From [Eubacterium] saphenum (GTDB taxonomy: Bacteria; Bacillota; Clostridia; Oscillospirales; Ruminococcaceae): a DNA stretch of 28,762 nucleotides. The DNA lies in NCBI GenBank assembly GCA_004555855.1, contig SFJQ01000011.1:1-28762 (forward strand), given 5' to 3'. Below, in pieces: positions 15,438 through 24,125 of the stretch. The translations under genes were made by a program, and so were the position numbers. A model generated the notes under the pieces. The model did no database searches. It saw only the letters and a list, made by a program, of their open reading frames with translations, and had not been told where the DNA came from. Numbering within the stretch: the stretch's first letter is position 1; every line of letters starts with the position of its first letter.

Positions 15438-16280
15438 TTAAATCACGCAAACAGCGTGACGAGTGACGTGGCAGCCCATATTAACCGCAACCGGCAAGCC
15501 CGCGATGTGAGTCGGCGCCTGCTCGATGTTGACGTAGAGCGCAGTCTGCGTGCCGCCGAAGCCCTGCGCGCCGATTCCAAGGCGGTTTATCCCGTCAAGC
15601 GCGAGTTTTTCCATCTCCGCGTACAGCGCTTTCGGGTTTCGCTCGGTCAAATCACGGCAGAGCGCCTTTTTTGCAAGGAACGCGCACTGCTCGAAATCGC
15701 CGCCTATTCCCACTCCGACAACAATCGGCGGGCAGGGATTGCTCCCCGCAACAGACGCGGTTTCGATAATGAAATCAACGATATCTTCCTTTGAAGCAGA
15801 CGGCGTAAACATCTTCAGACGGCTCATATTCTCGCTTCCAAAGCCCTTCGGCGCAACCATAAGCCGAATTTGCTCACCGTCAACGATTTTCGTGTGAATA
15901 ACCGCGGGAGTGTTGTCGCCCGTGTTCACGCGCTCAATCGGGTCGCCGACAACGCTCAAGCGGAGTTTTCCCTCAACATAGCCCTTCGCCACACCCTTGT
16001 TCACCGCGTCCTCAAAGCCGCCATTTATAATATGTACGTCCTGACCGATTTCCGCGAAAACAACCGCCATTCCCGTGTCCTGACAAATCGGCACGGAAAG
16101 CTCCTCGGCGGCGTCAAGATTTCGCTCAAGGTCTCCGAGAACGCTCTTGCAAAGCTCGCTTTTCTCGTTATTCTGAGCGTTTCTGAGGCACTCGCGCATT
16201 CCCTCGGGAAGATGCAAATTTGCTTCTACGCAGAGCTTTGCTATGGCATTTGTGATTTCTTCGGCATTGATTTCTCTCAT
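15438..16280 (-). CDS. Class I (Fe-S) fumarate hydratase, alpha subunit
   Basis: Two-subunit class I fumarases hydrate fumarate to malate with an oxygen-sensitive 4Fe-4S cluster held by the alpha subunit. This 280-residue protein has the family length. Three cluster cysteines are visible: C66 (PICQDTG), C183 (GSNPCPP) and C270 (NMGCHVTRH). It could also be an L(+)-tartrate dehydratase alpha subunit, which is homologous. The beta subunit, normally next to it, is not in the window: the next gene downstream is the ECF sigma factor. Its ATG overlaps the amidohydrolase stop as ATGA, and GGGAG sets the start. Confidence 0.88.
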   Translation of the reverse strand: MREINAEEITNAIAKLCVEANLHLPEGMRECLRNAQNNEKSELCKSVLGDLERNLDAAEELSVPICQDTGMAVVFAEIGQDVHIINGGFEDAVNKGVAKGYVEGKLRLSVVGDPIERVNTGDNTPAVIHTKIVDGEQIRLMVAPKGFGSENMSRLKMFTPSASKEDIVDFIIETASVAGSNPCPPIVVGVGIGGDFEQCAFLAKKALCRDLTERNPKALYAEMEKLALDGINRLGIGAQGFGGTQTALYVNIEQAPTHIAGLPVAVNMGCHVTRHAVCVI

Positions 16281-17467
16281 AATTTTTCTCCCATCTCAAC
16301 AATTTTTCCCGAAACGCAAACCAGAACGGGCGTTTCGGTTATATCCAGCGGGTCGCCCTTAAACAGCGAAAAATCCGCGTCCTTTCCGACTTCAACCGAG
16401 CCGATTTTATCCGCAGCTCCGATAATCTCAGCCGCGTTTATCGTAATCGCACGCAGCGCCTCTTCCCGCGCCAGCCCGCCTCTCACGGCAAGCGCCGCCG
16501 TAAGCGGGAGATATTGAATAGGCGTTTCGGGGTGGTCGGTGCAGATAGCGAACTTTATGCCGCTTTCCGAGAGCGTCGCGGGCGTTTTTATGTCGTGGTG
16601 GGCAAGCTCGGGCTTTCCTCTGTCGCCCATCAGCGGTCCGAGAACAACCGCCGGCATATCCTCGGCAAGCTCCTCGGCGATAATCCCGCCGTCCGTGCAG
16701 TGAATGAGAACATAGTCGAGGTTGAACTCCTTGGAAATGCGGATTGCCGTGAAGATATCGTCAGCTCGGTGGCAGTGAAAATGCGCCTTCAGCTTGTCTT
16801 TCGTGTTGAACAGCGGCATCAGCGCTTCGCATTTCGCGTCAAAATCGGGACGGGAAGTTTCATCGTCCGTGCCTTTTGTGCGGGTGTACTCGTCCAAATC
16901 TTCCTTATATCGAAGCGCTTTCGCGAGATTTTCACGGATAATTCCCGCCGTTGCCATTCGGGTAACGGGAGTTTCATCGCGGTCGTTATAGGTGCTTTTG
17001 GGATTCTCACCGAGCGCAAACTTAATCGCGGCGGGATTTTTTACAATCAGCTTATCCACGCGCTTTGAGCCGTAGGTTTTGATGAGCGAGAACGAGCCGC
17101 CGATGGGATTTGCGCTCCCGACGCCCGTGCAGACAGCCGTGACTCCCGCCCGAGCCGCGTCCCCGAAACAGCGGTCAAGCGCGTTTATGCTGTCGATTGC
17201 GCGAAGATGCGGGGTTGCGGGGTCGGTGTCCTCGTTTCCGTCGTCGCCCTCAAAGCACAGCGCGTCAGACCACATTCCGAGATGACAATGCGCGTCGATA
17301 AACCCCGGATAAAGGTCGGCGCCCTTCCCGTCGATAACTTCCTCATCGGTCGGCTTGTAGTCCTTCATATCGCCGATTTCCGTGAAAATTCCGCCGTTTG
17401 TGCGAACGTAACCGTTTGAAAAATCGTTGTTCGCCATCGACTTGATGTTAACGTTGATAATTACCAT
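16277..17467 (-). CDS. Amidohydrolase, imidazolonepropionase-like
   Basis: This 396-residue metal-dependent hydrolase has the small N-terminal beta-sandwich (1-50), then a TIM barrel starting at DLYPGFIDAHCHLGMW (metal ligands H60 and H62). Further ligand motifs are KAHFHCHRADD, VLIHCTDGG and CTDHPETP, and the C-terminal KIGSVEVGKDADFSLFKGDPL closes the sandwich as in the dihydroorotase/imidazolonepropionase group. The substrate cannot be named. AAGAGGA precedes the ATG. It is the first gene of a two-gene operon with the fumarase alpha subunit, with coupled start and stop codons, and has its own promoter. Confidence 0.88.
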   Translation of the reverse strand: MVIINVNIKSMANNDFSNGYVRTNGGIFTEIGDMKDYKPTDEEVIDGKGADLYPGFIDAHCHLGMWSDALCFEGDDGNEDTDPATPHLRAIDSINALDRCFGDAARAGVTAVCTGVGSANPIGGSFSLIKTYGSKRVDKLIVKNPAAIKFALGENPKSTYNDRDETPVTRMATAGIIRENLAKALRYKEDLDEYTRTKGTDDETSRPDFDAKCEALMPLFNTKDKLKAHFHCHRADDIFTAIRISKEFNLDYVLIHCTDGGIIAEELAEDMPAVVLGPLMGDRGKPELAHHDIKTPATLSESGIKFAICTDHPETPIQYLPLTAALAVRGGLAREEALRAITINAAEIIGAADKIGSVEVGKDADFSLFKGDPLDITETPVLVCVSGKIVEMGEKL

Positions 17468-17514
17468 AATTTTCCTCTTAAAATGATTTTTTTCGTAAAA
17501 ACAGTATACATATT

Positions 17515-17543
17515 ATTATAACACAATTTATCCGATACGACAA
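17515..17543 (-). promoter_or_regulatory. Sigma-A promoter of the amidohydrolase-fumarase operon
   Basis: On the minus strand TTGTCG (17538-17543) and TATAAT (17515-17520) are 17 bases apart. The leader is about 40 bases. Confidence 0.75.
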
Positions 17544-17621
17544 GGGGTTTTTGATTTTTCGGAGAAAATGTGAAAACGAAGGAAAAATTGTGAAAATTTT
17601 ATAAAAATAGCTAAAAACCAC

Positions 17622-17678
17622 TTGAAATGTTGAAATAATTTTGGTATAATGTATATAGTGAATGAATAAATATATTCA
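17622..17678 (+). promoter_or_regulatory. Promoter and start-site dyad of the PAS/GGDEF/EAL gene
   Basis: TTGAAA (17622-17627) and TATAAT (17645-17650) are 17 bases apart. A near-perfect 16-bp dyad, TGAATAAATATATTCA, lies at 17663-17678, just after the expected start site, and may be an operator. Further upstream TGTGAAAA occurs twice, at 17569-17576 and 17589-17596, 20 bp apart. The rest of the 270-base gap holds only the opposing amidohydrolase promoter. Confidence 0.65.
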
Positions 17679-17737
17679 ATGTGTGAATTTATCGTCATAA
17701 AACATTTCATCAACGCTATTGTCAAGAGGTGATTTTT

Positions 17738-20278
17738 GTGTCAAAAATAGACAGAGCTGTTTTGAACAGCGGAAATTACGCTTTCTTTATGAAATACAAG
17801 CCCGGCTTTCCGATTGAGTTTTTCGGCAAGACAAATCCGTTTTCCGATAAGAGAAAAACGCTGCTGAGCGAAATTCTGCACCCCGATGATTATATGCCGT
17901 TTTGCAGCATCGTAAACGAGGTCATAAACGGCAAGGGCGGCAGTATAAAAACTCACGCGCGTCTGAAAATGGACGGAGAATATCGCTGGTTCTTTATGTC
18001 GGCGGGCGCAGAGCACCCGTCAAAGGGCGCAACCGATTTCTGCGGAATGATGTTCGACGTCACAGAGTATCTCGAGTGCGAGAGCGAGGACGCCGTTATG
18101 CACAAGTTCCGCACAAAAATCAAGGAGTCCATAAGCTCGGACGATGAGCCGAAATTGCGCGATATTCTCGGCGAGGATTACCTTGAGCTTATCCAGCAGC
18201 CTTTTTCGCATATCAAGGGACTTTATTCCGCTATCGTGGCAAACGACGGCAGTATTATCGCGTCCGCCTATCAGCAGGATAAAAAGATAAATCTCAACAA
18301 GATGAGCTATCAGCGCAAGAAAAGTATCCGCGTCAAGCACAGAACCTGCGCGAGCTGGATTATCGCGGGCGAGTCGCTTGAGGATATCAACGAAAGCGCG
18401 CCGCTGCTTGAAATTATGGTGCAGACGGTGTCGGAAATCGCAAATTCCTACGTTGTTATCGGCGAGGAAATGGAAAACAGCCAGAACGCAAACAAGCTCC
18501 TCGGCGAAAATTTTGAGGACCAGATACTCATTAACAACATCTATTCCCACACGCTCAAATGCGAGAACACAGCCGCCGCTTTCGCCAACATTATCCCGAT
18601 AATCAACGATTATTTCGGGCTTGACAAAATTATTTTCGCAGCAGACGACTGCGAACCCGTTAAGATTTATCACTGGGACGAAGCGGGAAATCTTATCCCC
18701 ATTATCTCCGAGCAGATGAAAAACGAGAAAATCAACGAGCTGCTCGATGTAAACGCAGTGGTGTGTGCAAATGAGGACGAGCTGCGCGGTGAACCGAGCA
18801 AAAACAGAAGCTGCGCGGTTTCAAGAGTGTTCGAGAACGGCATCGCCAAGGGAATGATTATCTTCATTTCCAATCAGACCGACAGAGTTTGGTCAAACCG
18901 CGACAGAAAAATGCTGAGAAGCCTTACGTCAATTCTCGCGTCGCTGATTTACCGCTCGCTTATGGAAAACAAGCTTGCTCTTTCTCAGGAACACCTCGAA
19001 AGGCTTGCCTACACCGACCACAGCACGGGTATCCCGAACGAAAGCGCTTTTGAACGCGATATGAAAGCGAAAATCGCCGCGGGTGAGCCTTGCTCGATTG
19101 TGTCCATTGAAATCGCGAACTACAAGTCAATGTCCGAGTCGTTCAGCTATCACTACGCGGACGAGGTAATGAAGAGCGTTGCCGAGTATATTTCGGCGCT
19201 CACCGTCCACAGCAGAAAGAAGATTTATCGCTACTCCAACGATATCCTTGTGGTAACGCTTGACGGCAGCGACAAAGGCGAAACAACAGGGCTTGCGCGC
19301 GCAATTCTCAGCAAATTCCGTGCGCCGTGGTTCCTGAACGAAACCGAATATAAAATCGAGATGTTCGCGGGAGTCGCTTTTTATCCCGATGACGTTTACA
19401 GCTTTGCCGACTGCGTGAAAGCGGCGACAAGAACGCTGCGTCTTGCCAAGGAAAGAAAAGCGCAGACGCCCGTCACCTATTCCGTTGACCTCGAGGAAAA
19501 GCTGGACGAAAATCTCCGCGTGAGAAGGCTGATTATCGACGCTGCGGAGAACGGTTTCAAGGGCTTCTACTTCCTCTACACGCCGATTATCGACGCGCAC
19601 ACGGGCGAAATGGCTTGCTGCGAGGGGCACATGTTCTGGACGAACAGCGATATTATCGTGTCCAAGGAACGCTTCCTGCCTATTCTGGAGCGGCTCGGCT
19701 ACGGCGACAAGGTGTATGCCTACGCGATGAACAGGATGTGCGAATTTTGTGCAACAGTGCGCGAAAGCGGTCTTGAGAATTTCAAGATTGGCTTCGACAT
19801 CGCAGAGTCCACGCTGAGTTCCGATTTCAGCGTTCTTTCGCTCAAACAGGCGCTTGCCGAGTACTCGCTGCCTTCAAATGCGATAAACGTTGTCACTTCG
19901 GAAAGCGCGGGAACTCTTGCCAAAAGCAACGTAAACCTGAAACAACTCGCCACGCTCGGAGTGAACATTGTCGCGGACGATAAACAAGGGGTTTTCCTCA
20001 CGGACGCGGTACTTGAGAACCCGTACATAAAGGACATCAAGCTCAATATGAACCGTCTTTGCGGCGACGAGGTTTCGACAGGCTATGTACGCTCGTTCAT
20101 CGAAAAAGCGCACGAAAAGGGCATAAAAATCTGCATCAAGGGTATCGACAACCAACATCTCCTCGATATAGCGAGCGATTTCGGAATCGACTACATTCAG
20201 GGAATCGTAAACGGAAGACCTCTGCACACGCGTGAATTTATCGGGAAGCTCGTTCTGAAGCAAACGGCAGCGAAATAG
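17738..20278 (+). CDS. PAS / GAF-like / degenerate GGDEF / degenerate EAL protein
   Basis: The protein has 846 residues. I chose the GTG at 17738, with AGAGGTGA five bases upstream; a GTG three codons earlier lies inside that ribosome site. A PAS domain occupies about 8-115 (ILHPDDYMPF, YRWFFMSA). A PocR-like or other sensor region follows at about 145-245, then a GAF-like segment at about 265-410. A GGDEF-type fold starts near 420 (YTDHSTGIPNESAF), but the signature is S500-N501-D502-I503-L504. An EAL-type fold follows (594-846), where EALLRW reads EGHMFW (E629-W634); DYIQGIVNGRPL near the end is still recognisable. No membrane helix is seen, so it is probably a cytosolic sensor or c-di-GMP receptor rather than an enzyme. 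Confidence 0.85.
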   Translation: MSKIDRAVLNSGNYAFFMKYKPGFPIEFFGKTNPFSDKRKTLLSEILHPDDYMPFCSIVNEVINGKGGSIKTHARLKMDGEYRWFFMSAGAEHPSKGATDFCGMMFDVTEYLECESEDAVMHKFRTKIKESISSDDEPKLRDILGEDYLELIQQPFSHIKGLYSAIVANDGSIIASAYQQDKKINLNKMSYQRKKSIRVKHRTCASWIIAGESLEDINESAPLLEIMVQTVSEIANSYVVIGEEMENSQNANKLLGENFEDQILINNIYSHTLKCENTAAAFANIIPIINDYFGLDKIIFAADDCEPVKIYHWDEAGNLIPIISEQMKNEKINELLDVNAVVCANEDELRGEPSKNRSCAVSRVFENGIAKGMIIFISNQTDRVWSNRDRKMLRSLTSILASLIYRSLMENKLALSQEHLERLAYTDHSTGIPNESAFERDMKAKIAAGEPCSIVSIEIANYKSMSESFSYHYADEVMKSVAEYISALTVHSRKKIYRYSNDILVVTLDGSDKGETTGLARAILSKFRAPWFLNETEYKIEMFAGVAFYPDDVYSFADCVKAATRTLRLAKERKAQTPVTYSVDLEEKLDENLRVRRLIIDAAENGFKGFYFLYTPIIDAHTGEMACCEGHMFWTNSDIIVSKERFLPILERLGYGDKVYAYAMNRMCEFCATVRESGLENFKIGFDIAESTLSSDFSVLSLKQALAEYSLPSNAINVVTSESAGTLAKSNVNLKQLATLGVNIVADDKQGVFLTDAVLENPYIKDIKLNMNRLCGDEVSTGYVRSFIEKAHEKGIKICIKGIDNQHLLDIASDFGIDYIQGIVNGRPLHTREFIGKLVLKQTAAK

Positions 20279-20312
20279 TCCCGCCGTTACAGCCAAGAAA
20301 AAAATATTTGTG

Positions 20313-20350
20313 AAAAAAGCCGAAGATTTTCAAAAAAATCTCGGCTTTTT
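20313..20350 (+). terminator. Intrinsic terminator after the PAS/GGDEF/EAL gene
   Basis: AAAAAGCCGAAGATTTT pairs with AAAATCTCGGCTTTTT (one bulged A) and ends in a T-run. Confidence 0.85.
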
Positions 20351-20399
20351 GGCGTTTTCGGCGAAATTTCGGCTGAAAAATTATTTCACGGGATTTCTA

Positions 20400-20428
20400 T
20401 TGAAAATAGCGCGAAAAAGGTATATAAT
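20400..20428 (+). promoter_or_regulatory. Sigma-A promoter of rodA and the GHMP kinase gene
   Basis: TTGAAA (20400-20405) and TATAAT (20423-20428) are separated by exactly 17 bases. The leader to rodA is about 35-40 bases. Confidence 0.8.
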
Positions 20429-20471
20429 AAAGTGTGTATAAGTTAATTCTGTGTAATGGACTGTAAAAGTT

Positions 20472-21626
20472 ATGTCAAATATAAAATCAATTCTGAAATT
20501 TTTTCTGAACCATTTCAAGCATATCGATAAGGTTTTACCGATTATCTGCCTTTCGCTGACTGCTTTCGATATTTTCCTCGTGGACTCGATGTTCAAGACG
20601 GGAGTTGTGGACAGCGAATCCGTTGTAACAACGCAGCTCACCGCGGCAATTCTCGGCATCGCGGTTGCCACGATAATCAGCTTTATCGACTACAAATTCA
20701 TCTCGAAGATGTGGTTTATTTACGCGCCGATTGCCGTGATTTTGCAGCTGCTTCTGTTCACGCCGCTCGGTCGGCACCGCGACGACGATATCGCCTGGCT
20801 GGACTTCGGTTTCTTCAACATTCAGCCGTCCGAGATACTCAAATTCGTGTTCATCATCACGCTCGCCACGCATATCTCAAAGCTCGGCGACAAGCTGAAC
20901 TCCCCGAAGCATTTTCTGCTGGTCTGCGTACACGGACTGTTCCCCGTGGGATTGATTTTGCTTCAGGGCGACGCGGGCTCGGCACTGGTTTTCCTGTTCA
21001 TTTTCATCTGTATGCTGTTTATGGGCGGGATTTCGTGGAAATATATCGTCGCAGCAGTTGCGATAACGCCGCCGATTGTGCTGGTTGTGTGGAATTTCGT
21101 GATGAAAGAACACCACAGGCAGCGCTTCCTTATCCTGTTTGACAAGCAAATGCAGGAGGAAGAACGGCTCAATCTGTATATGCAGCAGTACAACGGTACG
21201 ATTGCGCTGGGTTCGGGGCAGCTCACGGGGCTTGGTTTTGAGGACACGAAAAACTACACCTACACTCCCGAAATGTACAACGATTTTGTGTTCTCGTACA
21301 TCGGAATGACGCTTGGATTTATCGGGTGTATGGCGGTTGTGATAGCGCTGGCGCTGCTCTGCCTGAAGCTTTTGTCAAACGCCTCGGGCGCGTCCGACCC
21401 GCTCGGAAAGCTGATTTGCGTGGGAGTTTTCGCGATGGTGTTCTTCCATTGCGTGGTCAATATCGGAATGGTGCTTTCGGTTGTCCCTGTCATCGGCATA
21501 CCGCTGCCGTTTATCAGCACGGGCGGCACGGCAATGATTATGATGCACGCTTGTATGGGGCTTGTCCTGAGCGTTTCCGCGCATAAAGAAAAGGCAAAGC
21601 ACATGTTCTACACCGAAAAGGACTGA
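20472..21626 (+). CDS. rodA: FtsW/RodA/SpoVE-family peptidoglycan glycosyltransferase, RodA-like
   Basis: SEDS proteins polymerise lipid II into glycan strands in the cytoplasmic membrane, working with a class B penicillin-binding protein. The 384 residues contain about ten hydrophobic helices. Family motifs are FNIQPSEILKF (QPSE at 118-121), LLQGDAGSALVF (D167), a large extracytoplasmic loop and PLPFISTGGTAMIMM near the C-terminus. The ATG at 20472 has only a weak Shine-Dalgarno sequence (GTAAAAG), so translation may be limited. It has its own promoter. Telling RodA from FtsW or SpoVE by eye is uncertain; length and loop text favour RodA. Confidence 0.85.
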   Translation: MSNIKSILKFFLNHFKHIDKVLPIICLSLTAFDIFLVDSMFKTGVVDSESVVTTQLTAAILGIAVATIISFIDYKFISKMWFIYAPIAVILQLLLFTPLGRHRDDDIAWLDFGFFNIQPSEILKFVFIITLATHISKLGDKLNSPKHFLLVCVHGLFPVGLILLQGDAGSALVFLFIFICMLFMGGISWKYIVAAVAITPPIVLVVWNFVMKEHHRQRFLILFDKQMQEEERLNLYMQQYNGTIALGSGQLTGLGFEDTKNYTYTPEMYNDFVFSYIGMTLGFIGCMAVVIALALLCLKLLSNASGASDPLGKLICVGVFAMVFFHCVVNIGMVLSVVPVIGIPLPFISTGGTAMIMMHACMGLVLSVSAHKEKAKHMFYTEKD

Positions 21627-21637
21627 AAGGAAAAAAT

Positions 21638-22888
21638 ATGAAACCTGCCGTTAAAAAAATCGATGAAATTTATCCGGAGAGCACTCTCGAAGCGCAGAAA
21701 ATGCGTTATCGCGCCGCTGAATGCGGGTTTGCGGAGCATTTCGGCACTCTCGGCGAACACCGTTTCTTCTCAACGCCGGGGCGCGTTGAAATCTGCGGAA
21801 ACCACACCACTCACAGCTGCGGAAAAGCGTTTGCCGCGAGCGTTGACCTCGACACAATCGCTGTCGCAGAGCCGACCGATGATGGATTTATCACGATAAA
21901 GTCCGATGGATTTCCCGAGGAAAGGGTGTCAATCGACGACCTTGACGTTAAGGAGGAGGAAAAGCTCACGTCCGCCGCGCTTATCCGCGGAGCGCTCAAG
22001 GGTTTCAAGCGAAACGGCTACAAAATCGGCGGCTTCAAGGCTTACACGACCTCCAAGGTTATCCAGAACTGCGGCTTGGGAAGCTCGGCAGCATTTGAGA
22101 TTTTGATAGGCACGATTATTACACACCTGTTCAACAACGGACAAATCCGTCCCGCAACGCTCGCGCAGATTGCCAGATTTGCCGAAAACGAGTATTTCGG
22201 GAAACCCTCTGGGCTTATCGACCAGGTTTCCTGCGCTGTCGGGGGATTTGTCGCTATCGATTTCAAGGACGAGGATATGCCGATTATCGAAGAAATCCGC
22301 TGTGATTTCAGTCAGTATCAGCACGCGCTTTGCATCGTCAACACGGGCGCGAAGTACGGCGATTTTTCAAAGGAATATGCGGCAATTCAAGATGAAATGA
22401 AGGCAGTCGCCGACTATTTTGACTGCACAAGTCTGCGCCAGCTCGCAATCGAGGACATCACGCTGAATTTGAAGGATTTGCGCGACAGATTCGGCGACAG
22501 GGCTGTTCTGCGCTCGATACACTTTTTCCGCGAAAACGAGCGCGTGGAGAAAATCGTCCACGCGCTGAAAAATGATAATTTCGATGGTTTTCTGTCGTCC
22601 GTCAGAGAAAGCGGCGACTCATCGTTCAAGTATTTGCAGAACATCTACACGCCGACCGACGTCCGTCATCAGCCGCTCAGCATCGCCCTCAATATCGCCG
22701 AGGACGCGCTTCACCGCAAAGGTGCCTGCCGTGTTCACGGCTCGGGATATTTCGGCTCGATGCAGGCATTCGTGCCGCTCGAGGACTTGCAGCAGTTCAA
22801 GATGAAGATGGAGAAAATTTTCGGCATCAACTCCTGCCACGTCCTCTCAGTGAGAAGCGCCGGCAGCTGCGAGGTTCTGCTCGGTTAA
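21638..22888 (+). CDS. Galactokinase-like GHMP-family sugar kinase
   Basis: The protein has 416 residues, near galactokinase length. It has the galactokinase-type N-terminal signature TPGRVEICGNHTTHSCG (47-61), the ATP-binding loop CGLGSSAAFE (145-154), and GLIDQVSCAVGG holding the predicted catalytic base D195. A GHMP C-terminal fold contains CRVHGSGYFGS. In true galactokinases the signature reads GEHTDYN; here the E is N55 and the sugar-binding D is T58, so galactose may not be the substrate. AAAGGA precedes the ATG, which lies 11 bases after rodA. No other Leloir gene is nearby. Its stop codon overlaps the hflX stop. Confidence 0.75.
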   Translation: MKPAVKKIDEIYPESTLEAQKMRYRAAECGFAEHFGTLGEHRFFSTPGRVEICGNHTTHSCGKAFAASVDLDTIAVAEPTDDGFITIKSDGFPEERVSIDDLDVKEEEKLTSAALIRGALKGFKRNGYKIGGFKAYTTSKVIQNCGLGSSAAFEILIGTIITHLFNNGQIRPATLAQIARFAENEYFGKPSGLIDQVSCAVGGFVAIDFKDEDMPIIEEIRCDFSQYQHALCIVNTGAKYGDFSKEYAAIQDEMKAVADYFDCTSLRQLAIEDITLNLKDLRDRFGDRAVLRSIHFFRENERVEKIVHALKNDNFDGFLSSVRESGDSSFKYLQNIYTPTDVRHQPLSIALNIAEDALHRKGACRVHGSGYFGSMQAFVPLEDLQQFKMKMEKIFGINSCHVLSVRSAGSCEVLLG

Positions 22889-24111
22889 TCGGCAACCTCA
22901 AACGCGCTCATCTGCTTTATCAGCACCACGTCAACCAGCGCGTCCAGCAGAACGCCGTTTTCCGTGTACTCCTCGGAAAAAATCTTGCCGTTTTCGCGGA
23001 TTTGCGCCGACAGCCCCGCCTTGTCGTAAGGCAAAAGCAGCTTCATTCGCTTTGAGGTCTGCGGGAGATTTCGCGAAATTGTCCGCAGAAGCTCGTCAAT
23101 TCCCTCGTTGTTTTTCGCGGAAATTTTCACGGTTTTCTCGTCTGTCGGTATGTTTTCCGTGATTTTATCGCATTTGTTCAAAATCGTCACAACGGGAATT
23201 TCCGAAGCGCCAAGCTCCGCCAGAGTTTTCAGCGTGACTTCTGCTTTTTCGGCAATTTCAGCGTCGGACGCGTCGCAGACGTGCAGGATTATATCGGCAG
23301 AAGCCGCTTCCTCAAGCGTTGATTTGAACGCCTCGACAAGATTGTGAGGGAGTCTGCGGATAAGCCCTACGGTGTCCACTAGCAGCAGGTTTCTGCCGTC
23401 GGGCAGCTCGATTGCGCGCGAAGTCGGGTCAAGCGTTGCGAAAAGTTTGTCCTCGGCGAGAACGCCCGCGCCCGTGAGCAAGTTGAGCAGAGTTGATTTT
23501 CCCGCGTTCGTGTAGCCGACAATCGCGCCGACCTGAACGTTATCCTTCTTGCGGCGGCCTCGCGAAAAACCGCGCCGCTGCTCGAGTTCTTTCAGCTCGT
23601 CGGACAGCTTGTCAATCCTCCTGCGGATATGACGGCGGTCGGTTTCAAGCTGCGTTTCACCGGGGCCGCGCGTTCCGATGCCGCCGCCCAAGCGGGACAA
23701 GCTCGCGCCTATTCCCATAAGCCGCGGCAGACGATAACGCAGCTGCGCGAGTTCAACCTGAAGTTTTCCTTCTGCGGAAACCGCTCTTCCCGCGAAAATA
23801 TCGAGAATGAGCATCGTCCTGTCGATAACGCGAACGTCCGTTTCCTCTTCGATATTGCGGATTTGCGAAGCGGTAAGTTCGCAGTCGAAAATCAGCAGAT
23901 TTGCGCCGAGTTTCTCGCAAAGTTCCTTGACCTCGGCGAGTTTTCCCTCACCGATAACGGTTGCCGCGCAATAAGCGTCGCGCTTTTGCACAACGCGCGC
24001 GATTTCCTCGGCACCCGCCGTTTTCGCAAGCTCCGAAAGCTCGTCAAGCGACGCTTCCACGTCGTATTCACCGGTATCGGCGCTTACTAAAATTACTTTT
24101 TCTTCCTTCAT
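22885..24111 (-). CDS. hflX: HflX ribosome-associated GTPase
   Basis: HflX binds the large ribosomal subunit, splits stalled 70S ribosomes and helps stress recovery. The 408 residues have an N-terminal HflX domain (1-190) with the glycine-rich LGGGIGTRGPGETQLETDRR (141-160) and a coiled helix, then a G domain. That domain has P-loop GYTNAGKST (199-207), G3 DTVG (246-249) and NKCD. A short C-terminal domain follows. I placed the start at the ATG at 24111, with AGGAGG five bases upstream. Upstream are two hairpins and a promoter matching consensus at every position. It is tail-to-tail with the GHMP kinase with a four-base overlap and no terminator between. Confidence 0.95.
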   Translation of the reverse strand: MKEEKVILVSADTGEYDVEASLDELSELAKTAGAEEIARVVQKRDAYCAATVIGEGKLAEVKELCEKLGANLLIFDCELTASQIRNIEEETDVRVIDRTMLILDIFAGRAVSAEGKLQVELAQLRYRLPRLMGIGASLSRLGGGIGTRGPGETQLETDRRHIRRRIDKLSDELKELEQRRGFSRGRRKKDNVQVGAIVGYTNAGKSTLLNLLTGAGVLAEDKLFATLDPTSRAIELPDGRNLLLVDTVGLIRRLPHNLVEAFKSTLEEAASADIILHVCDASDAEIAEKAEVTLKTLAELGASEIPVVTILNKCDKITENIPTDEKTVKISAKNNEGIDELLRTISRNLPQTSKRMKLLLPYDKAGLSAQIRENGKIFSEEYTENGVLLDALVDVVLIKQMSAFEVAD

Positions 24112-24125
24112 ATAATCCTCCTTTT

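Noticed and set aside
18020..18673. 217-codon minus-strand open frame inside the PAS/GGDEF/EAL gene
   Set aside because: It is a complement shadow of a protein with clear PAS and GGDEF-like text, with no promoter or ribosome site.
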